From Lachnoclostridium sp. UBA1308 (lineage in GTDB: Bacteria > Bacillota > Clostridia > Lachnospirales > Lachnospiraceae), in NCBI GenBank assembly GCA_002307215.1, contig DBTU01000019.1, forward strand, positions 1-64,000: 64,000 bases of DNA. The letters are read 5' to 3'. Made by a program: the position numbers and the translations under genes. Below, piece after piece: positions 52,213-61,618 of the stretch. The notes beneath the pieces are model-generated. The model made no database searches. It worked only from the letters and a program-made list of their open reading frames with translations, and had not been told where the DNA came from. The stretch's first letter is position 1. Each line of letters begins with the position of its first letter.

Positions 52213-53355
52213 TTACGATAATTGTTGTTGTCTTCCTTCTAAATAAACGGATTTTACATTCAATTGCTGATCCAGTAAAATGATATCGGCCCGGGTACCG
52301 GGCTTAAAACTTCCAATAATATGATCCAGACCGACCGCCTTTGCCGGATTAAGGGTTGCAGCTAACAAAGCATCTTCTATCGGAACCCCAAACCTGACCG
52401 CTCTCCTTACACCTTCGGCTGTACTGGTTGTACTTCCGGCTAGTGTACCATCAGATAACATGGCTCTGTCTCCCTTCACATATACCACCTGTCCTCCAAG
52501 CTCATATTCACCGTCCTCTAAGCCACATGCTCTCATGCTGTCGCTTATGATGCACACACGCTCTCTACCGAATAGCCGAAAAGTAAATCTTATAACAGCC
52601 GGATGGATATGATTTCCATCACAGATTATTTCGATATACTCAGCATCCTCTACGGCCGCAATAATCAGTCCCGGCTTTCTGTGATTAATAGGAGCCATTG
52701 CATTATACAGATGGGTGATATGACTTGCACCCTTTTGAAGGGCTTGCTTAGCAATGTCGTAATCTGCCTCCGTATGTGCCAGCGATATTCTGCATAAACT
52801 CTTGGCTTGTTCGATAAAATCCATACTTCCCTCAAGTTCAGGCGCGATGTCAATAAGCTTTATCCCTTTCTTGCTCTTTTCATAGAGCCGGTGAAACATC
52901 TCAATGTCCGGGTTAACGATAAATTCTCCATTCTGCCCACCCTTTTTACTTATTGCGATAAACGGTCCCTCCATATGAACACCCCAGAGAACTGCTTTGT
53001 TATCTCTCGTCTTCCCAATCAGCGAAGCTGCTGCCTCCATAACATCTGACAAAGAAGTCTCCTCAAGGGACATCGTAGTCCCAAGAAATGCCGTAACTCC
53101 TTGTTTTAGAAGATATGTTGCAATTGTATCAATAGCATTTTTGTTACCATCGCTAAAATCAGCCCCGCCTGCACCATGGATGTGTATATCTACAAACCCG
53201 GGAACTACCATGCAGCCATTTGCATCAATAACTTCCTCTCCCTCCTGCATCAAATTTTCACCCAAAGCTTTGATTGTCCCATCCTTTAAATGAATATTTA
53301 GCTTCTTTAAGGTACCGTCCGGTAATAGTACGATTCCATTCTGAATAAGAGCCAT
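52213..53355 (-). CDS. nagA: N-acetylglucosamine-6-phosphate deacetylase
   Basis: A 380-residue amidohydrolase that removes acetate from GlcNAc-6-phosphate. Metal-site motifs are VPGFVDIHIHGAGGADFSD, GVHMEGPF, the His in SLAHTEADY and ITHLYNAMAPINHR, and the catalytic Asp in CIISDSMRACGL. The C-terminal IGSFKPGTRADIILLD is typical. It is first in the direction away from the divergent ptsH promoter region, and precedes the PTS genes on the same strand, which have a separate promoter. Confidence 0.95.
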   Translation of the reverse strand: MALIQNGIVLLPDGTLKKLNIHLKDGTIKALGENLMQEGEEVIDANGCMVVPGFVDIHIHGAGGADFSDGNKNAIDTIATYLLKQGVTAFLGTTMSLEETSLSDVMEAAASLIGKTRDNKAVLWGVHMEGPFIAISKKGGQNGEFIVNPDIEMFHRLYEKSKKGIKLIDIAPELEGSMDFIEQAKSLCRISLAHTEADYDIAKQALQKGASHITHLYNAMAPINHRKPGLIIAAVEDAEYIEIICDGNHIHPAVIRFTFRLFGRERVCIISDSMRACGLEDGEYELGGQVVYVKGDRAMLSDGTLAGSTTSTAEGVRRAVRFGVPIEDALLAATLNPAKAVGLDHIIGSFKPGTRADIILLDQQLNVKSVYLEGRQQQLS

Positions 53356-53418
53356 CTAAAATTCCTCCAAAACCTTTTTTATTATTATTAATATATAACA
53401 CATTTTTTATAATAATTA

Positions 53419-53435
53419 TTTTCGAAATACGAAAA
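53419..53435. promoter_or_regulatory. candidate RpiR operator between nagA and ptsH
   Basis: Perfect dyad TTTTCG-AAATA-CGAAAA, immediately upstream of the ptsH -35 box and about 65 bases from the nagA start, so it could control both directions. Confidence 0.55.
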
Positions 53436-53440
53436 ATATA

Positions 53441-53469
53441 TTGTAGTATTCATACAAATTAAGTAAGAT
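53441..53469 (+). promoter_or_regulatory. promoter of ptsH-ptsI-rpiR
   Basis: TTGTAG (53441-53446), 17-base spacer, TAAGAT (53464-53469), 31 bases before the ptsH start. Confidence 0.5.
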
Positions 53470-53500
53470 TAGTCCATATTTTTATTAGGAGGTATTACTT

Positions 53501-53758
53501 ATGGTTCATTTTGATTATACTATCAAAGAAGAAATGGGGCTTCATGCACGTCCGGCCGGAGTTATGGTAAAGAAGCTGAAGCCACTTGCATGTAATATAA
53601 TCATTACCTGCGGTGAGCGGAGTGCGGATGCCAAAAAAATGTTTGCATTAATGGCTATGGCCGTAAAATGTGGAGAAACAGTCACTGTTAAGATCGACGG
53701 AGATATGGAGGACGAAGTAAAGAAGGAACTGCTTGAGTTCTTTCATGTGAACTTTTAG
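53501..53758 (+). CDS. ptsH: HPr-family phosphocarrier protein lacking Ser46
   Basis: 85 residues, with the phosphorylated His15 in MGLHARPAG. At the regulatory site normal Gram-positive HPr reads N-A-K-S46-I; here it reads D-A-K-K46-M, so Lys replaces the serine phosphorylated by HPr kinase. The protein can therefore carry phosphate for transport but should not form the CcpA co-repressor. It is followed by its own enzyme I and a regulator, which fits a dedicated, locus-specific phosphocarrier. GGAGGTATT precedes the ATG. Confidence 0.88.
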   Translation: MVHFDYTIKEEMGLHARPAGVMVKKLKPLACNIIITCGERSADAKKMFALMAMAVKCGETVTVKIDGDMEDEVKKELLEFFHVNF

Positions 53759-53779
53759 AATTCGAATTGGAGGAGTAGA

Positions 53780-55444
53780 ATGTTGATTTTAGAGGGAATT
53801 GCAACAAGTGCGGGAATATCAAAAGGTATCACGGTAAAGATTGATTCCCATGACGATACTCCTGTGATAAAAGCAATCAAAGATACGGAATCAGAGCATA
53901 TCCGAGTAGAAGCTGCAATCCATAGAGCCAAGACAGAACTATCAGAGCTGTATGAGAAAACATTGAGTGATGCAGGTGAAGAGGTTGCTGCTATATTTGA
54001 GATACATTCCACGATGCTTGAGGATGAAGATTTTCTAGCGGCTATCTTTAATAACATTGACACTGAGTCAATCTGTGCTGAATATGCGGTATATATGACA
54101 GGCAATCAATTTGCTTCCATGTTTTCAGGAATTGAGGATGATTACATGCGGGAGCGAGCAGCGGATATCACTGATTTGTCCAAGAGAATTATCGGTATAC
54201 TAACCGGTCACAGACACAATCCGTTCGTAGGGCTTACTGAACCAATTATCATTGCAGCTCATGAGCTGCTTCCAAGTCAGACCATACAGCTTGACAAGAG
54301 TCGCGTTCTAGCCTTTATATCCAGAAAAGGAAGCATGAACAGCCATGCTTCCATACTGGCTAGAAGTCTTGGGATTCCGGCAGTCGCGGGTCTCGAAAAT
54401 GGCTTTGACCAGATACAATCCGGAGATTATCTGATTGTGGATGGAATGAATGGTCTTGTAATATCTGAGCCCGACAATGAAACGCTAGATTCATATGAAC
54501 AAAAACTTCAAGTTCTTAATCAAGAAACGCTCAGACTTCGGTCTTTGATTGGAACAAAAGCCATGACAAAGGATGGAAGCCTAATCGAGATTTGTGCCAA
54601 TATCGGTCACAGCGATGAATGCTTGCAGGCACTTGAAATGGATGCAGATGGAATTGGGTTGTTTCGCAGTGAATTTCTTTATCTGGAGAGTGATGATTTT
54701 CCGGATGAAGAGACACAATTTTTGGCATATAAAAAGGTACTGGAAACCCTTTCACCTAAAAGGGTTGTAATCCGTACCCTAGATTTAGGTGCAGATAAAC
54801 AAGCTCCCTATTTACAGATTGGTGAGGAGGATAATCCGGCGCTTGGTTACCGGGCCATCCGAATCTGTCTCGACCGAACTGATATCTTCATCCCCCAGTT
54901 AAGGGCGCTACTTCGTGCCTCTATATATGGGAAGTTGGCTGTTATGTTTCCGATGATAACAAGTCTTCTGGAAGTAAAAAGCATCTATACCCTACTAAAT
55001 ACAGTAGGAAAAGACCTTAAGTCCGAGGGCATACCCTACTCTGAGGACATCGAATACGGAATTATGATTGAAACTCCGGCGGCTGTCATGATTACTGACA
55101 GACTTGCAAAGGAAGTAGACTTTTTCAGCATCGGCACCAATGATTTGACTCAATATGCTATGGCTTGCGATCGAATGAATTCAAAAATAAGTTACTTATT
55201 TGACTCCGGAAGTGTCTCTATTCTGAGGATGATTAAGCAGACGGTGGATGCGGCTCACCAAAACGGAATTTGGGTGGGTATCTGTGGCGAGAGTGCAGCA
55301 GACCCCAATTTACTTCCCTATTATATTGCAATGGGGGTGGATGAATTATCAGTCTCTTCTCCAAAAATCTTAATGCTGAAGGAAAATATTCAATCTCTTG
55401 AGAAAGCTGATTGTATAATTCAATGTGCGGAATATCTAGACTAA
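53780..55444 (+). CDS. ptsI: PTS enzyme I (phosphoenolpyruvate-protein phosphotransferase)
   Basis: A 554-residue enzyme I that takes phosphate from PEP and gives it to HPr. The active His189 lies in KGSMNSHASILARS. The PEP-binding barrel shows as GIGLFRSEFLYL, RTLDLGADKQAPYL, NPALGYRAIRI, MIETPAAV and FFSIGTNDLTQY, and the catalytic Cys in GICGESAAD. All catalytic residues are present. It starts 21 bases after ptsH. Being encoded beside a PTS sugar locus, it is either the cell's only enzyme I or a second one. Confidence 0.93.
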   Translation: MLILEGIATSAGISKGITVKIDSHDDTPVIKAIKDTESEHIRVEAAIHRAKTELSELYEKTLSDAGEEVAAIFEIHSTMLEDEDFLAAIFNNIDTESICAEYAVYMTGNQFASMFSGIEDDYMRERAADITDLSKRIIGILTGHRHNPFVGLTEPIIIAAHELLPSQTIQLDKSRVLAFISRKGSMNSHASILARSLGIPAVAGLENGFDQIQSGDYLIVDGMNGLVISEPDNETLDSYEQKLQVLNQETLRLRSLIGTKAMTKDGSLIEICANIGHSDECLQALEMDADGIGLFRSEFLYLESDDFPDEETQFLAYKKVLETLSPKRVVIRTLDLGADKQAPYLQIGEEDNPALGYRAIRICLDRTDIFIPQLRALLRASIYGKLAVMFPMITSLLEVKSIYTLLNTVGKDLKSEGIPYSEDIEYGIMIETPAAVMITDRLAKEVDFFSIGTNDLTQYAMACDRMNSKISYLFDSGSVSILRMIKQTVDAAHQNGIWVGICGESAADPNLLPYYIAMGVDELSVSSPKILMLKENIQSLEKADCIIQCAEYLD

Positions 55445-55462
55445 CAAAAGGTAGGAATAGGA

Positions 55463-56323
55463 ATGAATCTGTTATTAAAGATGAAAAGAATCAAGGATTT
55501 ATCTCCAAGTGAAAGACAGGTAATCAATTATATCCTAAATGACCCTGAATCTGCTGCAAATATGGGAATTGTGGAAATGTCTCAAAAAACTTATACCAGC
55601 ACAAGTACTGTCATACGCGTCTGCAAAAAGCTCGGTATTGATAGTTTTATTGATTTTCGTATTCAACTGTCTGCTGATCTAGGTGAATATATCGATCATT
55701 CCCTTGTGCTGAAATATCAAGCGCCGATAGAACCTCAAGATACCCTGGTAAATATTATCAATAAGGTAACCAGTAACAATGTCAGGGCAATTATTGATGT
55801 GAAGCGTTTTAATAGCATAGAAATTCTTGAAAATGTAGTGGGTATGATGAACGCAGCCAGACAAATAGATTTCTTTGGAAGTGGTGTCTCAAACTTAATC
55901 TGTCAGGATGCCATGATGAAGGCTCTGCGCTTGGGGATTCGCTCAACAGCATATTCCTATTATTCAGAGATGGCTATGCTAGCCAAAACAACTACTGTCG
56001 ATCATCTGGCTATCATTGTTTCGTATACCGGTCAGACTGAGGATACATTACGCGTTGCAAAATATTTGCAACGCGGAAATGTTCCCTCGGTATCCATAAC
56101 AGGTCATAAAAATAATCCTCTGATCGATTTATGCTCTGTCAATCTTTATATTGACAGCATTGAATCCATCTACCGAATCGGGGGAATGAGAAGCCGTCTC
56201 AGCTGTCTTCATCTCTTAGACCTTCTTTTCTCCTGTTATATTGGCAAAAATCAAGATAAGCTAAAAGATATCATGAATCGAACCTTCTTACCCGAAACCT
56301 TTCATAATGAATCTGAATCATAG
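55463..56323 (+). CDS. RpiR/MurR-family transcriptional regulator
   Basis: 286 residues. The N-terminal helix-turn-helix covers about residues 1-77 (LSPSERQVINYIL, MSQKTYTSTSTVIRVCKKLG). The C-terminal SIS domain begins DFFGSGVSNLICQDAMMKALRLG and has IIVSYTGQTEDTLRVA, and would bind an amino-sugar phosphate. It ends the ptsH-ptsI unit, 18 bases after ptsI. Probable local regulator of both divergent units through the TTTTCG dyads. Confidence 0.9.
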   Translation: MNLLLKMKRIKDLSPSERQVINYILNDPESAANMGIVEMSQKTYTSTSTVIRVCKKLGIDSFIDFRIQLSADLGEYIDHSLVLKYQAPIEPQDTLVNIINKVTSNNVRAIIDVKRFNSIEILENVVGMMNAARQIDFFGSGVSNLICQDAMMKALRLGIRSTAYSYYSEMAMLAKTTTVDHLAIIVSYTGQTEDTLRVAKYLQRGNVPSVSITGHKNNPLIDLCSVNLYIDSIESIYRIGGMRSRLSCLHLLDLLFSCYIGKNQDKLKDIMNRTFLPETFHNESES

Positions 56324-56337
56324 GCTCCTGGCTCCTA

Positions 56338-57372
56338 TCAGAAGCATCGTTTATTCTTTTCCCTTGGGCAGACTTCTCCTCTACTGCATTGATAGCATAC
56401 TTCATTGTTTAAGATCTTATCATCAAAGAATTCTTTGCAATTTGATAAAGTAGTCTCTGCAATATTATGTAAGGCTTCTTTGGTCAAAAATGCCTGATGA
56501 GAGGTAACAATAACATTTGGCATCGACATGATTCTTGCCAGTATATCATCCTGGATAATGGTATATGACATATCCTCATAAAACAGCTCCGTCTCCTCTT
56601 CATATACATCGAGACATGCGCCACCGATTTTCTCAGCCTTTAATGCCTCCAGAAGATCCTCACTGTTAATCAATGCGCCTCTTGAGGTATTAATCAGATA
56701 TACTTCTTTTTTCATAAGGCCTATTGTTTCCTGATTGATAAGATGGAACGTATCCTTTGTGAGCGGGCAATGCAGAGAAATGATATCCGCTTCCTTGCAT
56801 AATTCCTCAAGTGAAGCATATTGAATATCAGTATTCTTCAACGGAAACGGATCATACGCAATCACCTTTAACCCAAACCCCCTGCAGATATCAATAAATA
56901 TCTGTCCGATTTTCCCTGTTCCGATTATGCCCATTGTCTTACCATGCAAATCAAAACCAACCAAGCCATTCAAGCTAAAATTAAAATCCCTTGTTCTTAT
57001 ATATGCTTTATGAATCTTGCGATTCAGTGTCAGCAAAAGTGCCATTGCATGCTCGGCAACTGCATAGGGTGAATAAGCCGGCACCCTCACCACATGAATT
57101 TTCCCAAAAGCTGCTTTGAAATCAACGTTGTTATAGCCGGCACATCTCATGGCGATAAGTCTGACACCGTTTTGATACAGGACATCTATCGTTTCTTGAT
57201 CAATGGTATCGCTTACAAACGCAATCACCGCTTCATATCCCTTCGCCATAAAGGCTGTTTTGGGTCCAAGCTTATTTTCAAAATATTCAATATTTATATC
57301 AAAATCTTTTTTCAAAAGTTCAAAATAGGTCTTGTCATAAGGCTTTGTATCAAAAAAACAAATTTTCTTCAT
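56338..57372 (-). CDS. ldhA: D-lactate dehydrogenase (LdhA type) with Cys-rich tail
   Basis: A 344-residue D-2-hydroxyacid dehydrogenase that reduces pyruvate to D-lactate. It has the NAD motif GIIGTGKIGQIF, Arg in INTSRGALI, Glu in DVYEEE and the catalytic His in VTSHQAFLT. The extra C-terminal part, CYQC-N5-C-N7-C, holds four cysteines not found in typical LdhA; it might bind a metal or cluster. The ATG at 57372 has AAGGTGG upstream. It converges with the rpiR gene 14 bases away. Confidence 0.88.
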   Translation of the reverse strand: MKKICFFDTKPYDKTYFELLKKDFDINIEYFENKLGPKTAFMAKGYEAVIAFVSDTIDQETIDVLYQNGVRLIAMRCAGYNNVDFKAAFGKIHVVRVPAYSPYAVAEHAMALLLTLNRKIHKAYIRTRDFNFSLNGLVGFDLHGKTMGIIGTGKIGQIFIDICRGFGLKVIAYDPFPLKNTDIQYASLEELCKEADIISLHCPLTKDTFHLINQETIGLMKKEVYLINTSRGALINSEDLLEALKAEKIGGACLDVYEEETELFYEDMSYTIIQDDILARIMSMPNVIVTSHQAFLTKEALHNIAETTLSNCKEFFDDKILNNEVCYQCSRGEVCPREKNKRCF

Positions 57373-57502
57373 ATCATTCACCACCTTTTATCGTAATATA
57401 GAAAATTATAGGTGGTAATAAAAATTATGTCAAGGAAAGCAACAGGGATAAGATAATGTCAAATAGTTTTAATCATATTTTTATCATGAAATATACTTTC
57501 CT

Positions 57503-57565
57503 GTTACAATTCACAGCCCAAATCTGTAACAAATCACCATCTTTGGCTGGGCTGTGAATCGTAAC
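57503..57565. repeat. 63-bp palindromic element with GTTACAATT-type ends
   Basis: GTTACAATTCACAGCCCA (57503-57520) is inverted at 57548-57565 with one mismatch. The ends resemble GTTACAGTT-AGCC of the elements at 11332 and 26568. It starts 20 bases past the stop of the chemoreceptor gene. No T run follows, so it is not a standard terminator. The rest of the gap to ldhA shows no gene. Confidence 0.7.
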
Positions 57566-57585
57566 CTCAAAGTATGCGTCTAAGT

Positions 57586-59775
57586 CTATTCCTCAGTCTT
57601 AAATATATTAACCTTAACCTCCAGAGTATCTGAATCATGACCCAGTTCTTCTACTGCATGATTCAATGCTTCCACTGCTTTCAGCTGTTCCATAGCAGTT
57701 ACGGTGAGCTGATCCATGGCCGTTGTCGTCTGCTCGGATATTGCTGAAATCTCTTCGACTAATCCAAGTGTATCTTCTTTCGCCTTTTCTATCTCTTTGA
57801 TTCCCTCTACGATATGATTAAGTGTAGCTGTTAAATTCTCAACATTTTGATCTATATCGGAAAAGATTTCTATCGCACTATTTAATGCTTTTTCTCTCAA
57901 AACCTCTTCATCTTCGGCTTGTCTTGCGGTTACAACAGTTAATCGCGTCTGCTCCTGAATTTGATTAACGATCTTTCCGATTCGTTCCGATTCCTTTGAC
58001 GAACGTTCTGCCAGCTTTCTTATCTCGTTAGCAACCACTTGAAAGCCTTTTCCTTCTTTTCCTGCCCTTGCAGCTTCAATTGAGGCATTTAAAGACAAAA
58101 GGTTCGTCTGTTCCGATATCTCATTAATACCTCTTACAATGTCCGATATTGCCTGAGATTTCTGTTCAAGATTCTCAATATTAATGATTACAGTCTTGAC
58201 AATCTCTGCTGATTCCTTGGTTTTTAAACCCAGATTATCAACAATTGTTATTCCCTTACTAACAACTTCTTTGGTATGCTCTGCTGATTTTCTGATTGAA
58301 TATGCATTATCAGATACTCTTCCAATCTGCTCAGACAAGTCTGACATCTGAAGCAAACAGCTTTCAGTTCCCTGTGACTGTGAATTAATACCATGCTTTA
58401 CTTCATCTACTGCAGATGATATGTTTTGCGTCGTATGAAACAAAATATTGGAATTCTCGGATACCCCTGAAGCTGAAGTAAGTACTGTATTACCGACTTT
58501 AGCCATATCACGGATCAATTCCTTAATGCTGTCAATCAATTGATTGATTCCGTTTCCAAGTAAGAGAAATTCATCTTTGCGCCTCATATGAATTTTATGA
58601 GTCAAATCACCGGATGCACTTTTCTTCAGCACATCATTTATGTTTTTTATGGTATTACTGATTCCGGAGGAGATCATTGTTCCAAACAAAATTGCAGTGA
58701 TACTTGCTATTAAAACAATCACTATCGTGAAATTCCTTACGTCACCGGCCTGCCTCGTAATAATATTTTTGGGGATCAACGCACACAGATAACTGTTGCT
58801 CTGCGTGATATAACTGTATAGGAATAGGTAATTCTCATGATTTACCGATACATTTTCATATCCATTTGCCTTTGTATCTTTATCAATGATCTTCTTATAG
58901 AAATCCTTACCGATAAAATATTCTTTGTCAGTCTCAGAATCACTTCGTATTTCCTTTCCATCCTGAGAAACAAAAGCCACTTTGCTTTCTTTTGGTAATC
59001 CACTGTTTGTCAATGCTTTTTGAACAAAGTCCATGGAGACATCTAAAACGATAAATCCTACCTTCTCACTGTTGCTATTATAGATATAACTGATGTAACT
59101 GACCGAATAGTCCCCATTCTCAATACCGGCCTTCTGGTCAAGAAAGGGATGTCTTCCCATCCATTGTTTTTTTTCAGTTGAATCTAAGAAAGCCGTGCCT
59201 TCTTCGGATCCCATGAAATCATTATACAATGTACTGTCAGGTACTCCTTGGGTCATTATTCCTTTTCCATAGTTTCCGAATATATAGATGCTTTTTATAA
59301 TATTGTTTGATAAGATATCAGCAAAAACATACTCCTGCAGCTCCTTAAACTTTTTCTGCTCAGTTACTATATCATCGCTATATTTACCGGAGTAATAATT
59401 TTGCAACGTAGTATTGGTATTTAGTAGAGATGATTTATCCGTAACCATCTCCAGTCCTAAGTCTATATAGCTCGACATATTATTCATATTAGATAGGGTG
59501 GCTGTCTTATAATTACTAATCAACGCATCTGACGATTTTAAAAATGATATAACACCTAATAAAATAATAAATCCTACAGGAATTAAAAATGCTCCGATTA
59601 ACTTGATTTGAATTTTGCCGGTCATTCCCTTTGTGGAAATCACCTTATTCTTATGTTTTTCGGGCTTTCTATTCAGAAAAATATCTTTGACAACCTTCAT
59701 ATTTTTTTTATTTATATTGCCTACTTTTATTGCCTTGTCTTTCATTCCTTTGTTTTTTATAGGTGTTGATAGCAT
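57586..59775 (-). CDS. methyl-accepting chemotaxis protein with extracellular double-Cache-type sensor
   Basis: A 729-residue transducer. An unusual cytoplasmic N-terminus of about 70 residues precedes the first helix (IKLIGAFLIPVGFIILLGVISF). A Cache-like sensor follows, to a second helix (FTIVIVLIASITAILFGTMIS), then HAMP and a long signalling coiled coil with the hairpin tip EISEQTNLLSLNASIEAARA. I set the start at 59775, where GGGG lies ten bases upstream; an ATG at 59796 is possible and the frame stays open to 59955 into the permease gene. It follows the sugar ABC importer genes, so taste for the same sugar is likely. Confidence 0.88.
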   Translation of the reverse strand: MLSTPIKNKGMKDKAIKVGNINKKNMKVVKDIFLNRKPEKHKNKVISTKGMTGKIQIKLIGAFLIPVGFIILLGVISFLKSSDALISNYKTATLSNMNNMSSYIDLGLEMVTDKSSLLNTNTTLQNYYSGKYSDDIVTEQKKFKELQEYVFADILSNNIIKSIYIFGNYGKGIMTQGVPDSTLYNDFMGSEEGTAFLDSTEKKQWMGRHPFLDQKAGIENGDYSVSYISYIYNSNSEKVGFIVLDVSMDFVQKALTNSGLPKESKVAFVSQDGKEIRSDSETDKEYFIGKDFYKKIIDKDTKANGYENVSVNHENYLFLYSYITQSNSYLCALIPKNIITRQAGDVRNFTIVIVLIASITAILFGTMISSGISNTIKNINDVLKKSASGDLTHKIHMRRKDEFLLLGNGINQLIDSIKELIRDMAKVGNTVLTSASGVSENSNILFHTTQNISSAVDEVKHGINSQSQGTESCLLQMSDLSEQIGRVSDNAYSIRKSAEHTKEVVSKGITIVDNLGLKTKESAEIVKTVIINIENLEQKSQAISDIVRGINEISEQTNLLSLNASIEAARAGKEGKGFQVVANEIRKLAERSSKESERIGKIVNQIQEQTRLTVVTARQAEDEEVLREKALNSAIEIFSDIDQNVENLTATLNHIVEGIKEIEKAKEDTLGLVEEISAISEQTTTAMDQLTVTAMEQLKAVEALNHAVEELGHDSDTLEVKVNIFKTEE

Positions 59776-59840
59776 TTGTGATTCGCCCCTTTTCATAATG
59801 TTGTTTTTAGGAACTAATAACATGCGCCGGATATCATATT

Positions 59841-60665
59841 CTATCCTTTTACTGCTCCGGCAGTCATACCGGATACAATATACTTTTGTCCGAGCAAATA
59901 GATCAATATTACAGGAATACTGGTCATGACAATATCTGCACATACCATATTCCAATCTCTATAGTACATACCGAAAAAATTATAAACCGACAGAGTCATC
60001 GGCCACTTTGTGGAACTGCTTAAAAAGTAAAGAGGTGAGATAAACTCATTCCAGTTATTCAAAAAGGTAAGAACAACTACTGTTGCAACTGCAGGCTTTA
60101 ACAGTGGGAATACTATGGTAATAAACAGTCGTATAGGGCTGCAGCCGTCAATAATACCGGCTTCATCCAGTTCTACAGGAATTTTTGCAATAAAACCATA
60201 GATTAAAAATACGGAAAAGGGTATCTGCATTGCTGCATATAACAATATGATGCCCAGACGGGTATCATTTAAATTTAAAAATATCATTACCTTCACTAAT
60301 GCAACGTAATTCACCGGCATTGTGATACCAAGAACAATGAACAAATAAATTAATTTCGTCAGTCTTGTTCTGTTTCTGGATAATACATAAGCCGCGAGAG
60401 AAGAAAATATACAGCATAAAAATACACTTCCTACTGTATAGATACTGCTATTAATAAAGGACTGCAATAATTTTCCTTGCTCAATGACCACAGTATAATT
60501 GGATAATTGTAAAGGAAAATCAGGCAAACTAAGATTCATATCGGAAGCCTTAAGACTAGTCTTCAGAGAGTTAAATAAAATCAGTAGTAAGGGAACTAAT
60601 GCTATGATTGATATTATCCATGCAAACAAATTTCTTAGTAATGCTTTTATGATTTTTTGAGCCAT
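59841..60665 (-). CDS. CUT1-family sugar ABC transporter permease (MalG-like)
   Basis: 274 residues, six hydrophobic segments, EAA loop DEAGIIDGCSPIRLFITIVFP. The C-terminal GLIDGAVKG-like end (VSGMTAGAVKG) is typical of MalG relatives. Its start overlaps the previous permease stop by one base. No ATPase gene is in the operon, so a shared MsmK-type ATPase must serve it. Confidence 0.9.
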   Translation of the reverse strand: MAQKIIKALLRNLFAWIISIIALVPLLLILFNSLKTSLKASDMNLSLPDFPLQLSNYTVVIEQGKLLQSFINSSIYTVGSVFLCCIFSSLAAYVLSRNRTRLTKLIYLFIVLGITMPVNYVALVKVMIFLNLNDTRLGIILLYAAMQIPFSVFLIYGFIAKIPVELDEAGIIDGCSPIRLFITIVFPLLKPAVATVVVLTFLNNWNEFISPLYFLSSSTKWPMTLSVYNFFGMYYRDWNMVCADIVMTSIPVILIYLLGQKYIVSGMTAGAVKG

Positions 60666-61543
60666 TATTCCACCACCTCGTCCTTTGTCATTATTTTAAT
60701 CATAAAAACTCCTATTACTACCATAAACAAGAACATTACAGAAGAAAGTGCTGTTCCTACCGCATATTGACCGGTTCCGAATTTTTTAAACACTGCCGTG
60801 TAAAGTACTTCTGTCGTTGTTTTACCCGGGCCTCCGTTCGTCAAGGCATAGATCATGTCGAACACCTTTAAGCCATAAATTATATTCAATACTGTTGTTG
60901 TTGCTAACGTCGGAAGGAGTAACGGGAATGTAATAAATCGAAACTTTTGAATACCATTCGCTCCATCAATGCTGGCCGCTTCATAGTATGTAGTTGAGAT
61001 TGACAAAATACCGGCAATCAAAATGGTCATGATATAGCCTGTACCTCTCCATATATCAACTGCCATTACTGACCCGAAGGCTAACTCCGAAGTAACCAAC
61101 CATTTACCTGCAAAAACCCCTAGACCGACGGACCGTAAAAAGGTATTTAGCAAGCCGGTTGCCGGATTAAGGATGGATTGAAATATCATACCAATAATCA
61201 AGGTTGATAAAACGGAGGGCATGAACATAATTCCTCTATGAAAATTCAAAAACTTAATTGATTTCGTAAGTAACAGAGCTAATACAAGACCTAATACATT
61301 CTTTAGTATCGTTGTAATGAAAGTAAACTCTAAAGTATTAATAATAATAGCCATATAATCTTCATCCGAAGAAAAAACCGTCTTGAAATTATCCAAACCC
61401 ACAAACTTTAACTTATCCGAATATGCTGACCAATCTGTAAATGAATATCCAATTCCAATAAGACTTGGTATTACAAATAAAACAATATATATAATAAGTG
61501 CACCAAATACAAAATAAATCGGATATACTTTCTTCTTATTCAT
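60665..61543 (-). CDS. CUT1-family sugar ABC transporter permease (MalF-like)
   Basis: 292 residues, six membrane helices, start KKVYPIYFVFGALIIYIVLF. EAA loop reads EAASIDGANGIQKFRFITFP, and MIYALTNGGPGKTTTEVL is the highly conserved periplasmic loop of MalF-type permeases. AGGAGG lies upstream of the ATG. It pairs with the MalG-like permease that follows. Confidence 0.92.
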   Translation of the reverse strand: MNKKKVYPIYFVFGALIIYIVLFVIPSLIGIGYSFTDWSAYSDKLKFVGLDNFKTVFSSDEDYMAIIINTLEFTFITTILKNVLGLVLALLLTKSIKFLNFHRGIMFMPSVLSTLIIGMIFQSILNPATGLLNTFLRSVGLGVFAGKWLVTSELAFGSVMAVDIWRGTGYIMTILIAGILSISTTYYEAASIDGANGIQKFRFITFPLLLPTLATTTVLNIIYGLKVFDMIYALTNGGPGKTTTEVLYTAVFKKFGTGQYAVGTALSSVMFLFMVVIGVFMIKIMTKDEVVE

Positions 61544-61565
61544 AACAAATTCCTCCTATTCAATA

Positions 61566-61602
61566 AATGAGGCCGCCTAATAAATATTAAGACGGCCTCT
61601 TT
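61566..61602 (-). terminator. leaky terminator between binding-protein and permease genes
   Basis: GAGGCCG (61569-61575) with CGGCCTC (61593-61599), between the binding protein stop and the permease start. The minus-strand tail is ATTTATTG, not a full T run, so part of the transcript should continue and the binding protein be made in excess. Confidence 0.6.
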
Positions 61603-61618
61603 ATTACATTACTTGTAA

